Shown: positions 27,293 through 35,970, counted from the stretch's first letter. The stretch is 55,139 nucleotides of DNA from Candidatus Neoanaerotignum galli (GCA_904381335.1 CAJFIN010000002.1:99288-154426), one strand, 5' to 3'. Translations and numbers: made by a program. The notes: generated from the sequence alone by a model not told the origin.

Positions 27293-28651
27293 TCACTCTC
27301 GCCGTCCACTACGGCTAAGAATCCCCATTTCTTCCCGATATTTCGCCACCGTTCGGCGGCTGATTGTAATCCCTTCTTGCTCCAGGATCTCCATCATTTT
27401 CTGATCGCTCAGAGGTTTTTTCTTGTCTTCTCCTGCTACCAACGCCTGGATACGGCTTTTTACTTGTTCCGGCGTCACCGCCTGGCCCTGCCGGGTTTTC
27501 ACTTGTCCCCGGAAAAAATAGCTCACCGGATATAGACCAAACCGGCATTGCAGATACTTTTGCCGGATCGCCCGGCTGACCGTACTTTCATGCAAATTCA
27601 CTTGTTCTGCCACATCCCGCAGACTCATGGGGTGAAGCACATTGCCGCCCCAACGGAAAAAATCTTCCTGAAGGTGAACAATTGCCTCTAACGTAGTCAG
27701 AAGGGTTTCGTTTCGTTTTTCTACGCACTCCCGAATCCAATTCACTTGCCGGATCTTTGCCGACAAATACGTTTTTACCCCCTCATCTCCCTGCCGGAGC
27801 AATGCTTCATAATAGGGACTGACCAAAATATCCGGAAAATATCTGTCGTTTAACACCACCTGAAGCCTGTCATTTTCTTCCTGCACCATGGCATCTGGCA
27901 TCAGATAAGAACATTGCTCCCCGGAAGGAAAACTATTGGCCGGTTTCGGATTTAAACGCCGAATGAGGTCAACCGCCCGGCGCACTTCTGGCAAAGATAC
28001 TTTTTCCTGGTGGGCAATCAAATGAAGTTGATTTTTGACCACCTGGTCTAAATATTGCAGCACAATGCGTCCAGCCAATTCCTGCTCCTTGGGCCACTGG
28101 CGCAGCTGCAGCAGCAGACACTCTTGTAACGACCTTGCCCCTACGCCTGCCGGTTCAAAGCTTTGAAGCACTTCAATTGCCTGACGCACCTCTCTAATTG
28201 GCACGGCTAAACGCCGAGCCACTTCTTCCTCTGGCTCTGATAAGTAGCCCCTCTCATCTAAATCACGAATAAGATATTTCACTAACGCCACCAAAGACCG
28301 GCTGCCTTTTATGGCAGCTGCCTGTTCCAACAGATATTCTGAAAATGTGGTGGCGCCACTACGAAATTTCCATCCATCGTTATTATCTGCATCCTCCTCT
28401 TCTGCCATATGAAAGGCGCGGTTTTGCTCATCTAATGAGGATAAAAACGCTAGCTTTTCCTCTAGCGCGTCTCCTTTTTCTTCGGTTTCCGTTTCTTTTT
28501 TTCCCACCAGCTCCATCACTGGATTTTCCACCGCCGCTTCTTTCAAATAGTCCACCAAATCCGCAGCACTCATTTGCAGAATCTTTGTGGAAAGAAGCAT
28601 CCGTTGGGATAATTTTAATTTGTGGGTAGTCTGTAGTTCAAGTTGCATCAT
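27293..28651 (-). CDS. rpoN: RNA polymerase sigma-54 factor
   Basis: This encodes 452 residues. The N-terminal region I (about 1-50) is Gln/Leu-rich and interacts with activators. An acidic linker (about 50-100) follows, then the core-binding domain (about 110-270). An HTH region has LHESTVSRAIRQKYL, and the RpoN box ISRRTVAKYRE at about 430-440 recognises the -24 element. The start at 28651 has AAGGA upstream; ATG 28648 is an alternative. The gene is monocistronic, with a promoter at 28695 and a terminator. No -24/-12 promoter or enhancer-binding activator was noticed in this window. Confidence 0.96.
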   Translation of the reverse strand: MMQLELQTTHKLKLSQRMLLSTKILQMSAADLVDYLKEAAVENPVMELVGKKETETEEKGDALEEKLAFLSSLDEQNRAFHMAEEEDADNNDGWKFRSGATTFSEYLLEQAAAIKGSRSLVALVKYLIRDLDERGYLSEPEEEVARRLAVPIREVRQAIEVLQSFEPAGVGARSLQECLLLQLRQWPKEQELAGRIVLQYLDQVVKNQLHLIAHQEKVSLPEVRRAVDLIRRLNPKPANSFPSGEQCSYLMPDAMVQEENDRLQVVLNDRYFPDILVSPYYEALLRQGDEGVKTYLSAKIRQVNWIRECVEKRNETLLTTLEAIVHLQEDFFRWGGNVLHPMSLRDVAEQVNLHESTVSRAIRQKYLQCRFGLYPVSYFFRGQVKTRQGQAVTPEQVKSRIQALVAGEDKKKPLSDQKMMEILEQEGITISRRTVAKYREEMGILSRSGRRE

Positions 28652-28694
28652 CCCCACTTCCTTTTCTTTTTCTTATTTCTGTTGTAATATCCTG

Positions 28695-28724
28695 AGTATA
28701 CCACCTTCATTGGCGAAAATCCAA
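28695..28724 (-). promoter_or_regulatory. Promoter of rpoN
   Basis: TTGGAT (28724-28719), an 18-base spacer and TATACT (28700-28695) read toward rpoN. Confidence 0.55.
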
Positions 28725-28919
28725 CCATATTTAAGCAAATATCTTGCCAAAATCTTCATATCCGTTTCCAGCTATTTTTTTCACAGGAAAAACTGTCTGA
28801 AAATCAACATCTTTTTTTCGGTTATTCCTTTGTTTTTCTACTATTTTGTTGTCAAATTGCACAAAAAAGTCTCTTTTGCAGCAGAAAAGGAATCTAGAAA
28901 ATTTTTTTCCGAAATACTG

Positions 28920-28948
28920 TTGTGCGCAGCTTCTTTTTGTATTAGAAT
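28920..28948 (+). promoter_or_regulatory. Promoter of the rnf operon
   Basis: TTGTGC (28920-28925), a 17-base spacer and TAGAAT (28943-28948) read toward rnfC. The predicted transcript start near 28955 gives a leader of about 137 bases, which contains two stem-loops. Confidence 0.55.
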
Positions 28949-28965
28949 AGAACTGTTAAAAAATT

Positions 28966-29074
28966 GTCTTGCCCGTGAATATTTGTTTATCCATGGGCAG
29001 GACGTAGTCCTATCCATATCATATTATCGTGATGTAAGAGCCTGGAAAAAGGGGTTTTCCGCCGCTCTTACATC
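28966..29074 (+). promoter_or_regulatory. Structured 5' leader of the rnf operon
   Basis: Two strong stem-loops are seen. The first pairs GTCTTGCCCGTG (28966-28977) with CATGGGCAGGAC (28992-29003), 12 bp including two G-U, with a 14-base AU-rich loop. The second pairs GATGTAAGAG (29031-29040) with CTCTTACATC (29065-29074), 10 bp perfect, enclosing a smaller GGAAAA/TTTTCC hairpin. It ends 3 bases before the AGAGGGGG ribosome site. No T-run follows either stem, so these are not terminators. Control of translation or mRNA stability is inferred. I match it to no riboswitch class I know. Confidence 0.55.
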
Positions 29075-29091
29075 CAGCAGAGGGGGATAAC

Positions 29092-30441
29092 ATGCAAACT
29101 CTTTCATTTAAGCGTGGGGTTCACCCGCCCGATGGAAAAGCCCTCACGAAGGACCTGCCCATCAAGGTGATCCTCCCAAAAGAAAATTCTGAATTATGGT
29201 TTCCAATGTCTCAACACATTGGCGCTCCCTGCGAGCCCATTGTGGCGGTAGGAGACGAAGTAAAAGTGGGCCAAAAGATCGGTGAAGCCAAAGGCTTTGT
29301 CTCTTCCCCCATCTTTTCCAGCGTTTCCGGCACCGTAACAGCCATCCGGCCTGTACTGACCCCAGGCGGCACGAAAAGTATGGCTGTTATCATCAAAAAT
29401 GATGGTAAAATGGAGAAATTTGAAGGCATAAAACCCCGAGATTACACCAAAATGACGAAGGATGAGATTCTTTCCGCCATTCGGGAAGGCGGTATTGTGG
29501 GGCTTGGCGGCGCTGGCTTTCCTACCCATGTTAAATTGGCGCCTCCGCCGGAAAATAAAATTGACCATATCCTTGTCAACGGCGCCGAATGTGAACCATA
29601 TCTTACCTGCGACTATCGTTTGATGATGGAGCAGGGAGAAAAGATTATGGAAGGATTAAAGATCGTTCTTACGCTTTTCCCAGAGGCAAAGGCTGTCATC
29701 GGCATCGAGGATAATAAACCAGAAGCCATCAGCCATCTGCAAAGCCTCTGTCAAGGGGTAGACCGGATTGAAGTAGCTGCCTTAAAGGCGAAATTCCCGC
29801 AGGGATCAGAAAAACACCTCATCAAAGCCATTACCGGCCGGGAAGTACCTTCCGGCGGTCTACCTGCAGCCGTGGGATGTATCGTGGATAACGTAGATAC
29901 CATCATCTCCATCTATCAGGCTGTAGCGGAGGGTATGCCTTTGGTGCGCCGTATCTTTACCGTCACCGGCGGTGCTCCTGCCAATCCCGGCAACTATGAA
30001 ATCCGCATTGGTATGACAATGAAGGATTTGATGGAACAAACCGGTGGATTTAAAACAGAACCGAAAAAACTCATTGCCGGCGGTCCTATGATGGGTCCCG
30101 CCCTTTATAGCCTGGATGTGGCCACAGTCAAAACATCCTCCGCCCTACTGGCCTTGACGGAACAGGAGGCTGATCTGCCTGAAGAGTCCAACTGTATCCG
30201 CTGCGGCCGTTGTGTGGATCACTGTCCCATGGGTCTTCAGCCCTACCTGCTCAATCGTTTGGTGCTGCAAAAAGATTTCGATGGCTTCGTAGCCGAACAC
30301 GGCATGGACTGTATTGAATGCGGCAGCTGTTCTTACATCTGCCCCGCCAAACGCCAGCTGGCGCAGTCGATCCGGGCGCAAAAGAAGCTCGAAGGAGCCC
30401 GGCGTGCTGCCCAAAAAGCAGCTGCCCAGGCGAAACAATAA
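29092..30441 (+). CDS. rnfC: Rnf complex subunit RnfC
   Basis: This encodes 449 residues of the peripheral NADH/NAD+-binding subunit of the ferredoxin:NAD+ oxidoreductase. The flavin/NAD loop region IVGLGGAGFPTHVKL (about 142-156) and downstream NGAECEPYL resemble NuoF. Two [4Fe-4S] motifs, CIRCGRCVDHCP (from 368) and CIECGSCSYICP (from 407), carry electrons. The Ala/Lys-rich tail after 430 is short compared with proteobacterial RnfC. It is the first gene of a tight operon whose order C-D-G-E-A-B is that of Clostridia and Acetobacterium. AGAGGGGG precedes the ATG. Confidence 0.97.
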   Translation: MQTLSFKRGVHPPDGKALTKDLPIKVILPKENSELWFPMSQHIGAPCEPIVAVGDEVKVGQKIGEAKGFVSSPIFSSVSGTVTAIRPVLTPGGTKSMAVIIKNDGKMEKFEGIKPRDYTKMTKDEILSAIREGGIVGLGGAGFPTHVKLAPPPENKIDHILVNGAECEPYLTCDYRLMMEQGEKIMEGLKIVLTLFPEAKAVIGIEDNKPEAISHLQSLCQGVDRIEVAALKAKFPQGSEKHLIKAITGREVPSGGLPAAVGCIVDNVDTIISIYQAVAEGMPLVRRIFTVTGGAPANPGNYEIRIGMTMKDLMEQTGGFKTEPKKLIAGGPMMGPALYSLDVATVKTSSALLALTEQEADLPEESNCIRCGRCVDHCPMGLQPYLLNRLVLQKDFDGFVAEHGMDCIECGSCSYICPAKRQLAQSIRAQKKLEGARRAAQKAAAQAKQ

Positions 30442-30458
30442 AGGGGGGAAACTGATTC

Positions 30459-31430
30459 ATGGATTATCCAAATATCACCATCTCTTCGACCCCGCACATT
30501 CGTGCCAAAGACACCACCCAGTCCATTATGCGGGATGTCATTATCGCACTGATGCCGGCTACCGTTGTAGGGATCTATCATTTTGGAATTAAAGCATTAC
30601 TTTTGATCATTATTTCCATTGCCGCTGCTGTATTGGCGGAGGCCTTGTACCAGAAAATCACAAAACAGAAGATTACCGTAGGCGATCTGTCCGCCGTGGT
30701 AACGGGCTTGCTTTTAGCTATGAACCTGCCTTCTTCCGCTCCATGGTGGGTGCCTATTGTGGGCAGCGCTTTTGCCATCATCTTTGCAAAGCAGCTGTTT
30801 GGCGGTTTAGGTCAAAACTTTGTTAACCCTGCTTTGGCTGGCCGTGCCTTTCTGCTTGGCGCCTATCCCACCATCATGACCAGCTGGGTAGCTCCTGGCC
30901 CGGACGCCATTTCTGTGGCAACGCCGCTGGCCATCTTAAAAGAAGGCACGCCGGAAAGTCTCTCTAGCCTGCCCTCCCTGGCGGATGCTGTATTGGGTAA
31001 TATCGGCGGCTGTATTGGTGAGACCTGTGCCATTGCGCTGATTATCGGCGGCATCTATCTGATTGCCAAAAAGGTGATCAGCTGGCGCATCCCTGTGGTA
31101 TACCTGGCCACGGTATTCGTATTAAGCGCTCTTTTGCCTAGAGATGGCAGCAGCCCGCTGTATGAACTGATGACCGGCGGTATTATGCTTGGCGCTTTCT
31201 TCATGGCCACCGACTATGCCACCTCTCCCATCACCTGGTCCGGCCAAATCCTCATGGGCCTGGGATGTGGTGTGCTGACGGTGCTGATCCGCCATTTCGG
31301 CGGATACCCAGAAGGCGTATCTTACTCTATTTTGATCATGAACCTTTGCGTGCCTTTGATTGACCGGGTAACAAAACCGCGGGTATTTGGTGCGCTGCCG
31401 AAAGAGAAAAAGGAGGCGAAAAAGGCATGA
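30459..31430 (+). CDS. rnfD: Rnf complex subunit RnfD
   Basis: This encodes 323 residues of a polytopic membrane subunit with about eight to ten hydrophobic segments. In the family a Thr in an S(G)AT-type sequence carries covalently bound FMN. A likely equivalent here is near DYATSPITWSGQ (about 248-259), where family members have TDYATSP. RnfD, E, A and G form the ion-translocating core. AAAGGGGGG lies 10 bases before the ATG. The gene overlaps rnfG by 4 bases. Confidence 0.96.
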   Translation: MDYPNITISSTPHIRAKDTTQSIMRDVIIALMPATVVGIYHFGIKALLLIIISIAAAVLAEALYQKITKQKITVGDLSAVVTGLLLAMNLPSSAPWWVPIVGSAFAIIFAKQLFGGLGQNFVNPALAGRAFLLGAYPTIMTSWVAPGPDAISVATPLAILKEGTPESLSSLPSLADAVLGNIGGCIGETCAIALIIGGIYLIAKKVISWRIPVVYLATVFVLSALLPRDGSSPLYELMTGGIMLGAFFMATDYATSPITWSGQILMGLGCGVLTVLIRHFGGYPEGVSYSILIMNLCVPLIDRVTKPRVFGALPKEKKEAKKA

Positions 31431-31972
31431 AAGAGATCATCCGTCCGGCAGTGGTTTTGTTAGTAATCACAGCTGTAGCCGCCGCTTTATTGGGTGCCGT
31501 AGAAAGTATCACGGAGGGACCTATTGCCATTGCCAATGAAAACGCGCAAAATGAAGCCTTGCGCACAGCCATGCCTGATGCCGCCAGCTTTACCGATGTA
31601 GATGCTGAATTAACCGGCACCATCAGCTTAATTAAAGAGGCTTTGGACGCCAATGGCGAACCCATTGGATATGTGATTGTTGCAAACCCCTCTGGTTTTG
31701 GCGGGGCAGTACCCACCACCGTTGGGTTTGATATGAATGGCGTCATCACCGGCGTTAGCATTCAAACCCCTTCCGAAACTCCTGGCCTGGGCGCTCGTGC
31801 CACTGAGCCAGAATTTATGGATCAGTTCACCGGCATGACCGGCACATTGGCCGTAACCAAAGACGGCGGACAAGTGCAGGCAATCACCGCCGCTACTATC
31901 ACCAGCCGCGCTGTGGTATCTGGCATCAATGAAGCCTATACCTGGTTTACTGAAAACGGAGGTGCTAACTAA
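31427..31972 (+). CDS. rnfG: Rnf complex subunit RnfG (FMN-binding)
   Basis: This encodes 181 residues. A single N-terminal membrane helix (about 7-28) anchors an extracytoplasmic FMN-binding domain. The segment ITAATITSRAVV (about 154-165) holds the flavinylation threonine of the SGAT-type motif, here with Ala-Ala instead of Gly-Ala. GFGG and TPGLGAR are further family marks. Start ATGA overlaps the rnfD stop; GGAGG lies upstream. The stop overlaps the rnfE start by one base. Confidence 0.95.
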   Translation: MKEIIRPAVVLLVITAVAAALLGAVESITEGPIAIANENAQNEALRTAMPDAASFTDVDAELTGTISLIKEALDANGEPIGYVIVANPSGFGGAVPTTVGFDMNGVITGVSIQTPSETPGLGARATEPEFMDQFTGMTGTLAVTKDGGQVQAITAATITSRAVVSGINEAYTWFTENGGAN

Positions 31973-32571
31973 TGGGAAACCCGATTAAAATCATTAAAAA
32001 CGGTATTTTAGATGAAAACCCAACCTTCCGCCAGGTCATTGGTATGTGTCCCACCCTGGCCACAACCACCAGCGCCATCAATGGTATCGGTATGGGCTTA
32101 TCCACGGCTGCTGTATTGATCTGTTCCAACGTGGCGATTGCCGCCCTGCGGAAATTTATTCCTGATAAAGTGCGGATTCCTGCCTTTGTTGTGGTCATTG
32201 CCAGCTTCGTAACAATCGTGCAATTTCTGCTGCAGGCGTATCTGCCTTCTTTGAATGATGCGCTGGGCCTGTACATCCCATTGATCGTGGTAAACTGTAT
32301 CATTTTGGGTCGTGCAGAGGCATTCGCATCCAAAAACTCTGCCATTGACAGCTTGTTCGATGGTGTTGGCAACGGTTTGGGCTTTACTATTGCTTTGACT
32401 GTGATCGGCCTGGTGCGGGAATTTATTGGCTCTGGTACATTATTTGGCATCACCGTTTTGCCGGATTTCTTCCCCAAGACATTGATGTTTATTATGAGCC
32501 CTGGCGCTTTCTTGACACTGGGTGTGCTGATGGCCATCCTCAACTATGTAACCAGTAAAAAATCTGCTTAA
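31972..32571 (+). CDS. rnfE: Rnf complex subunit RnfE
   Basis: This encodes 199 residues with about six transmembrane helices. It is paralogous to RnfA; the two pack as an inverted pair in the membrane core of the complex. Family segments include LGMCP-like MCPTLATTTS, PLIVVNCIILGRAEAFAS and GLVREFIGSGTLFG. The conserved Cys residues (in MCP and NC), which in Rnf/NQR bind an intramembrane Fe-S cluster, are present. GGAGGTG from the end of rnfG serves as ribosome site. Confidence 0.96.
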   Translation: MGNPIKIIKNGILDENPTFRQVIGMCPTLATTTSAINGIGMGLSTAAVLICSNVAIAALRKFIPDKVRIPAFVVVIASFVTIVQFLLQAYLPSLNDALGLYIPLIVVNCIILGRAEAFASKNSAIDSLFDGVGNGLGFTIALTVIGLVREFIGSGTLFGITVLPDFFPKTLMFIMSPGAFLTLGVLMAILNYVTSKKSA

Positions 32572-32589
32572 GAAGGGAGGGTATGATTG

Positions 32590-33186
32590 ATGGACCAGCT
32601 TGTTCAACCGAATCTGATTATGTTGATCCTTTTTGCGATCTTCGTAAACAACTATGTTCTGTCTCAGTTCCTTGGGATCTGCCCCTTCCTTGGCGTATCT
32701 AAGAAACTGGAAACGGCCGTAGGTATGGGTGTTGCCGTTATCTTCGTTATTACCCTATCTTCTGCCGTAACGTACTTTGTATATCATTTGCTTTTGGTCA
32801 ATCTCCACATTGAATACCTGTACAACATCGCCTTCATCCTGGTGATCGCTGCACTGGTACAGTTGGTAGAAATGTTCCTGAAAAAAAGCTCCCCATCCTT
32901 GTATCAAGCGCTGGGCGTATATCTGCCTCTGATTACCACCAACTGTGCTGTATTGGGTGTGGCGGTAGTAAACATGCAGAACAACTATACCTTCATCGCC
33001 TCTGTGCTCAACGGCTTTGGCGGCGCCACTGGGTTTGCCCTTTCCATCATCCTTTTCGCCGGTATTCGGGAAAGAATGGCCTTTAACAACATTCCAAAAC
33101 CCTTCCAGGGCTTCCCCATTGCTCTGGTATCGGCAACGCTGATGAGCTTGGCATTCCTTGGTTTCCAGGGCTTGATTCAACTTTAA
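32590..33186 (+). CDS. rnfA: Rnf complex subunit RnfA
   Basis: This encodes 198 residues with six transmembrane helices. Family segments are NNYVLSQFLGICPFLGVS, PLITTNCAVLGVAVVN and GIRERM. The Cys in ICPF and NCAV match the intramembrane cluster ligands shared with RnfE. The ATG at 32590 has GGGAGG 10 bases upstream; a TTG three bases earlier is less likely. It is followed by rnfB after 19 bases. Confidence 0.96.
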   Translation: MDQLVQPNLIMLILFAIFVNNYVLSQFLGICPFLGVSKKLETAVGMGVAVIFVITLSSAVTYFVYHLLLVNLHIEYLYNIAFILVIAALVQLVEMFLKKSSPSLYQALGVYLPLITTNCAVLGVAVVNMQNNYTFIASVLNGFGGATGFALSIILFAGIRERMAFNNIPKPFQGFPIALVSATLMSLAFLGFQGLIQL

Positions 33187-33205
33187 GAAAGGGTGAGAAA
33201 AAGAA

Positions 33206-34156
33206 ATGGATATTACTAGCATCTTATATCCTGTACTTTGCGTGGGCGGCCTTGGCGTTGTATTAGGCGCTGGTCTGGGATATGCCGGCAAAATCTTTGA
33301 AGTAAAAGAAGACCCACGGCTTGAGCAGGTGTTGGAATGTCTGCCAGGCGCTAACTGCGGTGGCTGCGGCTATCCTGGCTGCTCCGGTATGGCTAGTGCC
33401 ATTGTTTCTGGCAAAGCGCCCGTAAACGGTTGTCCTGTCGGCGGCGCCAAAAGCGCAGCTGCGATTGCAAAAGTGATGGGCGTTGCCGTTGAGGAAACTG
33501 CGCCAAAGGTGGCCTTTGTCAAATGCCATGGCACCTGCGATAAAAGTGTGAATAAATATGTTTATGAAGGCATCAGTGACTGCGCCATGGCCAACCAGTT
33601 AGCTGGCGGCGGTGCTAAAGGATGTTCCTTCGGTTGTTTGGGCCTTGGCAGCTGCGTGAAGGCTTGTGCCTTTGATGCCATCCATATTGTAGATGGTGTT
33701 GCCAAAGTAGATGAAACGAAATGCACTTCCTGCGGCAACTGTGTCAAAGCCTGTCCGAAACACCTCATTGAAATCGTTCCTCAAGCTCAGCAAACCCGAG
33801 TGGCTTGTTCTTCTCAGGACACCGGGAAAGAAGTAATGGCCAATTGTCAGGTTGGTTGTATCGCCTGCCGCATTTGTGAGAAGAATTGTAAATTTGATGC
33901 AATTTATGTCATCAACAATGTTGCTGTGATTGATTACACCAAATGTAAAGACTGTGGCCTTTGTGCAATGAAGTGTCCAAAACATGCCATTGAGAATCCA
34001 AAAGCCATTGCTATGGCAGAAAAACTGGCGCAAAATGCCGCTGCAAAGGTGGAAGCTGCCAAAAAACCAGCGCCTGTTGCTGAAGCTCCTGCAACTGAAG
34101 CTCCTGCAACTGAAGCTCCTGCGTCCAGTACTTCTTCTGAACATATCAACGACTAA
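33206..34156 (+). CDS. rnfB: Rnf complex subunit RnfB (multi-cluster ferredoxin-like)
   Basis: This encodes 316 residues. It is the entry point for electrons from reduced ferredoxin. An N-terminal membrane helix precedes a cluster motif with Cys51, 54, 59 and 76. Further cysteine groups occur near 140-154, 173-183, 214-228 and 247-257, so at least five [4Fe-4S] clusters are plausible, more than in the ~190-residue proteobacterial RsxB. The C-terminal tail after about 285 is an Ala/Pro/Glu/Thr linker made of five-residue repeats. It is the last gene of the operon, and a strong terminator follows. Confidence 0.96.
   Translation: MDITSILYPVLCVGGLGVVLGAGLGYAGKIFEVKEDPRLEQVLECLPGANCGGCGYPGCSGMASAIVSGKAPVNGCPVGGAKSAAAIAKVMGVAVEETAPKVAFVKCHGTCDKSVNKYVYEGISDCAMANQLAGGGAKGCSFGCLGLGSCVKACAFDAIHIVDGVAKVDETKCTSCGNCVKACPKHLIEIVPQAQQTRVACSSQDTGKEVMANCQVGCIACRICEKNCKFDAIYVINNVAVIDYTKCKDCGLCAMKCPKHAIENPKAIAMAEKLAQNAAAKVEAAKKPAPVAEAPATEAPATEAPASSTSSEHIND
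34081..34123. repeat. 15-bp tandem repeat in the rnfB 3' end
   Basis: Almost three copies of a TGAAGCTCCTGCAAC unit encode the repeated Ala-Pro-Ala-Thr-Glu tail of RnfB. Length variation between strains is likely at such a site. Confidence 0.85.
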
Positions 34157-34162
34157 TCTTTT

Positions 34163-34191
34163 CCCACCCGATCGAATCGGGTGGGTTTTTC
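34163..34191 (+). terminator. Intrinsic terminator of the rnf operon
   Basis: The perfect 10-bp stem CCCACCCGAT with ATCGGGTGGG has a 3-base loop and is followed by TTTTTC, 7 bases after the rnfB stop. Confidence 0.92.
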
Positions 34192-34567
34192 TTTGAGCCC
34201 GCGCCCTTTGGAGGGGGATTAGGATACTATCCCACCCAGTCTTTTCGGGCAATGATGAATCCCCAGACAGCAAACTAGAGCTCTTTCCCACTTTTCCTTT
34301 TCATTTTTTGATGGACAGTATCTTTTTTCATACACTGTTGCCTTTTCTCTCTTGTAAAGTGAATGTCTTTCCTCTCACTTAGAAAGGGGATATGGGCAGA
34401 ATAAAAGTCCACTTATTATCGTAATTTTTTTTCTTTTTTCTTCAGCATTACGTTCTTTTTTATTCCCTTTTTCTAACTTTTGGCTCCTTTTCTGGCAAAA
34501 GAGAAAGAAAAAAGGCCAAGATGGACTAAACCAAGGAAATTTTCTTTCGATTTTCGCCGTTTACCAG
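34192..34567. other. Intergenic stretch without a recognisable gene
   Basis: The sequence is AT-rich with pyrimidine-rich runs. No supported gene, repeat or RNA was seen before the promoter at 34568. Confidence 0.6.
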
Positions 34568-34596
34568 TTGCATATTTGGTCGGTTTTGATTACAAT
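34568..34596 (+). promoter_or_regulatory. Promoter of the DUF4321-maf unit
   Basis: TTGCAT (34568-34573), a 17-base spacer and TACAAT (34591-34596) lie 40 bases before the start at 34636. Confidence 0.6.
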
Positions 34597-34635
34597 AAGA
34601 AAGGGAAAAACAGCGCACTTTCATGGAGGTATGGT

Positions 34636-34893
34636 ATGCAGCGGAGTTCAAAAAATGGTTGGGTTTTGGTGCTGTTAATGTTGGCCGGTATCGTCATCGG
34701 CGGCTTTTTGGCACAGTATTTAGGGCGGCTGCCCTATTTTTCCTGGCTATCCTATGGGCAAACCTTTGGCCTAACAAAGCCCCTTGTGCTGGATCTTCAA
34801 GTACTCACATTGCAGTTTGCTCTCACCTTCCGTTTCACCATTGCAGGCATACTGGGCATTGTCATTGCATTTTTGATCTATCGGAAAATGTGA
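34636..34893 (+). CDS. DUF4321 family small membrane protein
   Basis: This encodes 85 residues. Two hydrophobic segments (about 9-28 and 55-82) make it an integral membrane protein. The pattern LAGIVIGGFLAQYLG followed by a short hydrophilic stretch and a C-terminal helix matches the DUF4321 family of Firmicutes, which often lies next to maf. I choose the ATG at 34636 because GGAGG lies 6 bases upstream; a longer in-frame start at 34480 would precede the promoter. The function is unknown. maf follows after 37 bases. Confidence 0.8.
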   Translation: MQRSSKNGWVLVLLMLAGIVIGGFLAQYLGRLPYFSWLSYGQTFGLTKPLVLDLQVLTLQFALTFRFTIAGILGIVIAFLIYRKM

Positions 34894-34930
34894 TTATCAC
34901 CATATTTCAAACCATAAGGAGACTTGCATT

Positions 34931-35533
34931 ATGAAGTACCAAATTATCCTTGCTTCCGGTTCTCCCCGCCGGCGCCAGATCTTAGAAAACCTGGGGATTC
35001 CCTTCAAAGTAATCCGTAGTGATGCTGATGAATATTTGGATTTGGAAAACTCGCCTTTTGAATGGGTCAGCACCTTATCCAAGCGCAAAGCTTATGCGGT
35101 ACTGCCCAAAGTAAAAGGGCCTGCCATCATTTTGGGCGTAGATACGGTTGTGGCTGATATGGGCCGTATTTTGGGTAAACCAAAAGACAAAGAAGAGGCC
35201 ATGCAGATGCTTCGTCAGCTTCAGGGCCGCCGCCACAATGTATACAGCGGCGTAACACTGTTGATCGTAGAAGAAGATGGTTCTTTGCAAGAGGAAATCA
35301 TTGTAGACTCCACCGAAGTGTCCTTTAATCCCATTAGCCTGGATGAAATCTATGCGTATCTGGAAACAGGAGAATATGAAGATAAGGCCGGGGCATATGG
35401 TATTCAAGGCAAAGCCGGACTATTTATTGATACCCTCTATGGCAGTTACTACACTGTGGTAGGGATGCCGGTTCATTTGGTTTATGAAGTATTGAAAAAA
35501 CATGGTATCTCCCTATGGGATTACATGAAATAA
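34931..35533 (+). CDS. maf: Maf family nucleoside triphosphate pyrophosphatase
   Basis: This encodes 200 residues. The enzyme hydrolyses non-canonical or pyrimidine nucleoside triphosphates to monophosphates (house-cleaning). Family motifs are LASGSPRRRQIL at the start, SKRKAYAV, GVDTVVADMGRILGKP and EDKAGAYGIQG. The linked DUF4321 gene and likely shared promoter are typical; the usual radC-mreB genes do not follow. Substrate preference (YhdE-like versus YceF-like) cannot be set by eye. Confidence 0.94.
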   Translation: MKYQIILASGSPRRRQILENLGIPFKVIRSDADEYLDLENSPFEWVSTLSKRKAYAVLPKVKGPAIILGVDTVVADMGRILGKPKDKEEAMQMLRQLQGRRHNVYSGVTLLIVEEDGSLQEEIIVDSTEVSFNPISLDEIYAYLETGEYEDKAGAYGIQGKAGLFIDTLYGSYYTVVGMPVHLVYEVLKKHGISLWDYMK

Positions 35534-35540
35534 TCTGTGC

Positions 35541-35577
35541 AAAACGCTTTCTCTGCTTTGTGGGGGAAGCGTTTTTT
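35541..35577 (+). terminator. Intrinsic terminator after maf
   Basis: AAAACGCTT and AAGCGTTTT enclose a 17-base loop, followed by a T-rich run, 8 bases after the maf stop. Confidence 0.75.
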
Positions 35578-35931
35578 CTTTGCAGATAGGGAACTGCACG
35601 ATGCCATTTTTGCCCGCAGAGAGTTTGCATTCACTCATCGCCCGGCGTCTCGTTTTCTCCGCAAGGCTTTGTATCCGCAAGGGTATCTTCCATATCGCAT
35701 TTGACAAACACTCCCTCTTGTTATTTTCCTCCTTGAGATCTGTTCTTTCACCTATCTACAGACCTCGTTTTTTTCGTTTGATGTTAATCTTCTCTCTTTT
35801 TGCTGTATTCTTTTTCGTTTTTCATCTTTTCCCGCTGCATTTTCCTTCTTTTTGCTATTCTCCTTCATATATCTGACCCTTTATATACAACCTTTCGGCT
35901 TTTCTGATTTTTGTCCTTGCTCATTTTCTGG
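35578..35931. other. Pyrimidine-rich intergenic stretch
   Basis: The plus strand is strongly T/C-rich from about 35710 to 35930. No gene or conserved site is supported. Confidence 0.6.
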
Positions 35932-35967
35932 ATACAAAAAACAGCCCCCGAGGGCTGTTTTTTGTAT
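35932..35967 (-). terminator. Bidirectional terminator after htpG
   Basis: A 16-bp perfect stem (ATACAAAAAACAGCCC and complement; 4-base loop) is flanked by A and T runs. It sits just beyond the htpG stop at 35971. Confidence 0.9.
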
Positions 35968-35970
35968 TTT

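Noticed and set aside
28920-28960. Rex-type redox operator near the rnf promoter
   Set aside because: TTGTGC and TTGTC-like pieces are present, but no inverted TTGTG-N8-CACAA arrangement is found.
33599-34291. Minus-strand frame of 230 codons across rnfB
   Set aside because: It is antisense to rnfB, and its repetitive N-terminal part mirrors the rnfB tandem repeat.
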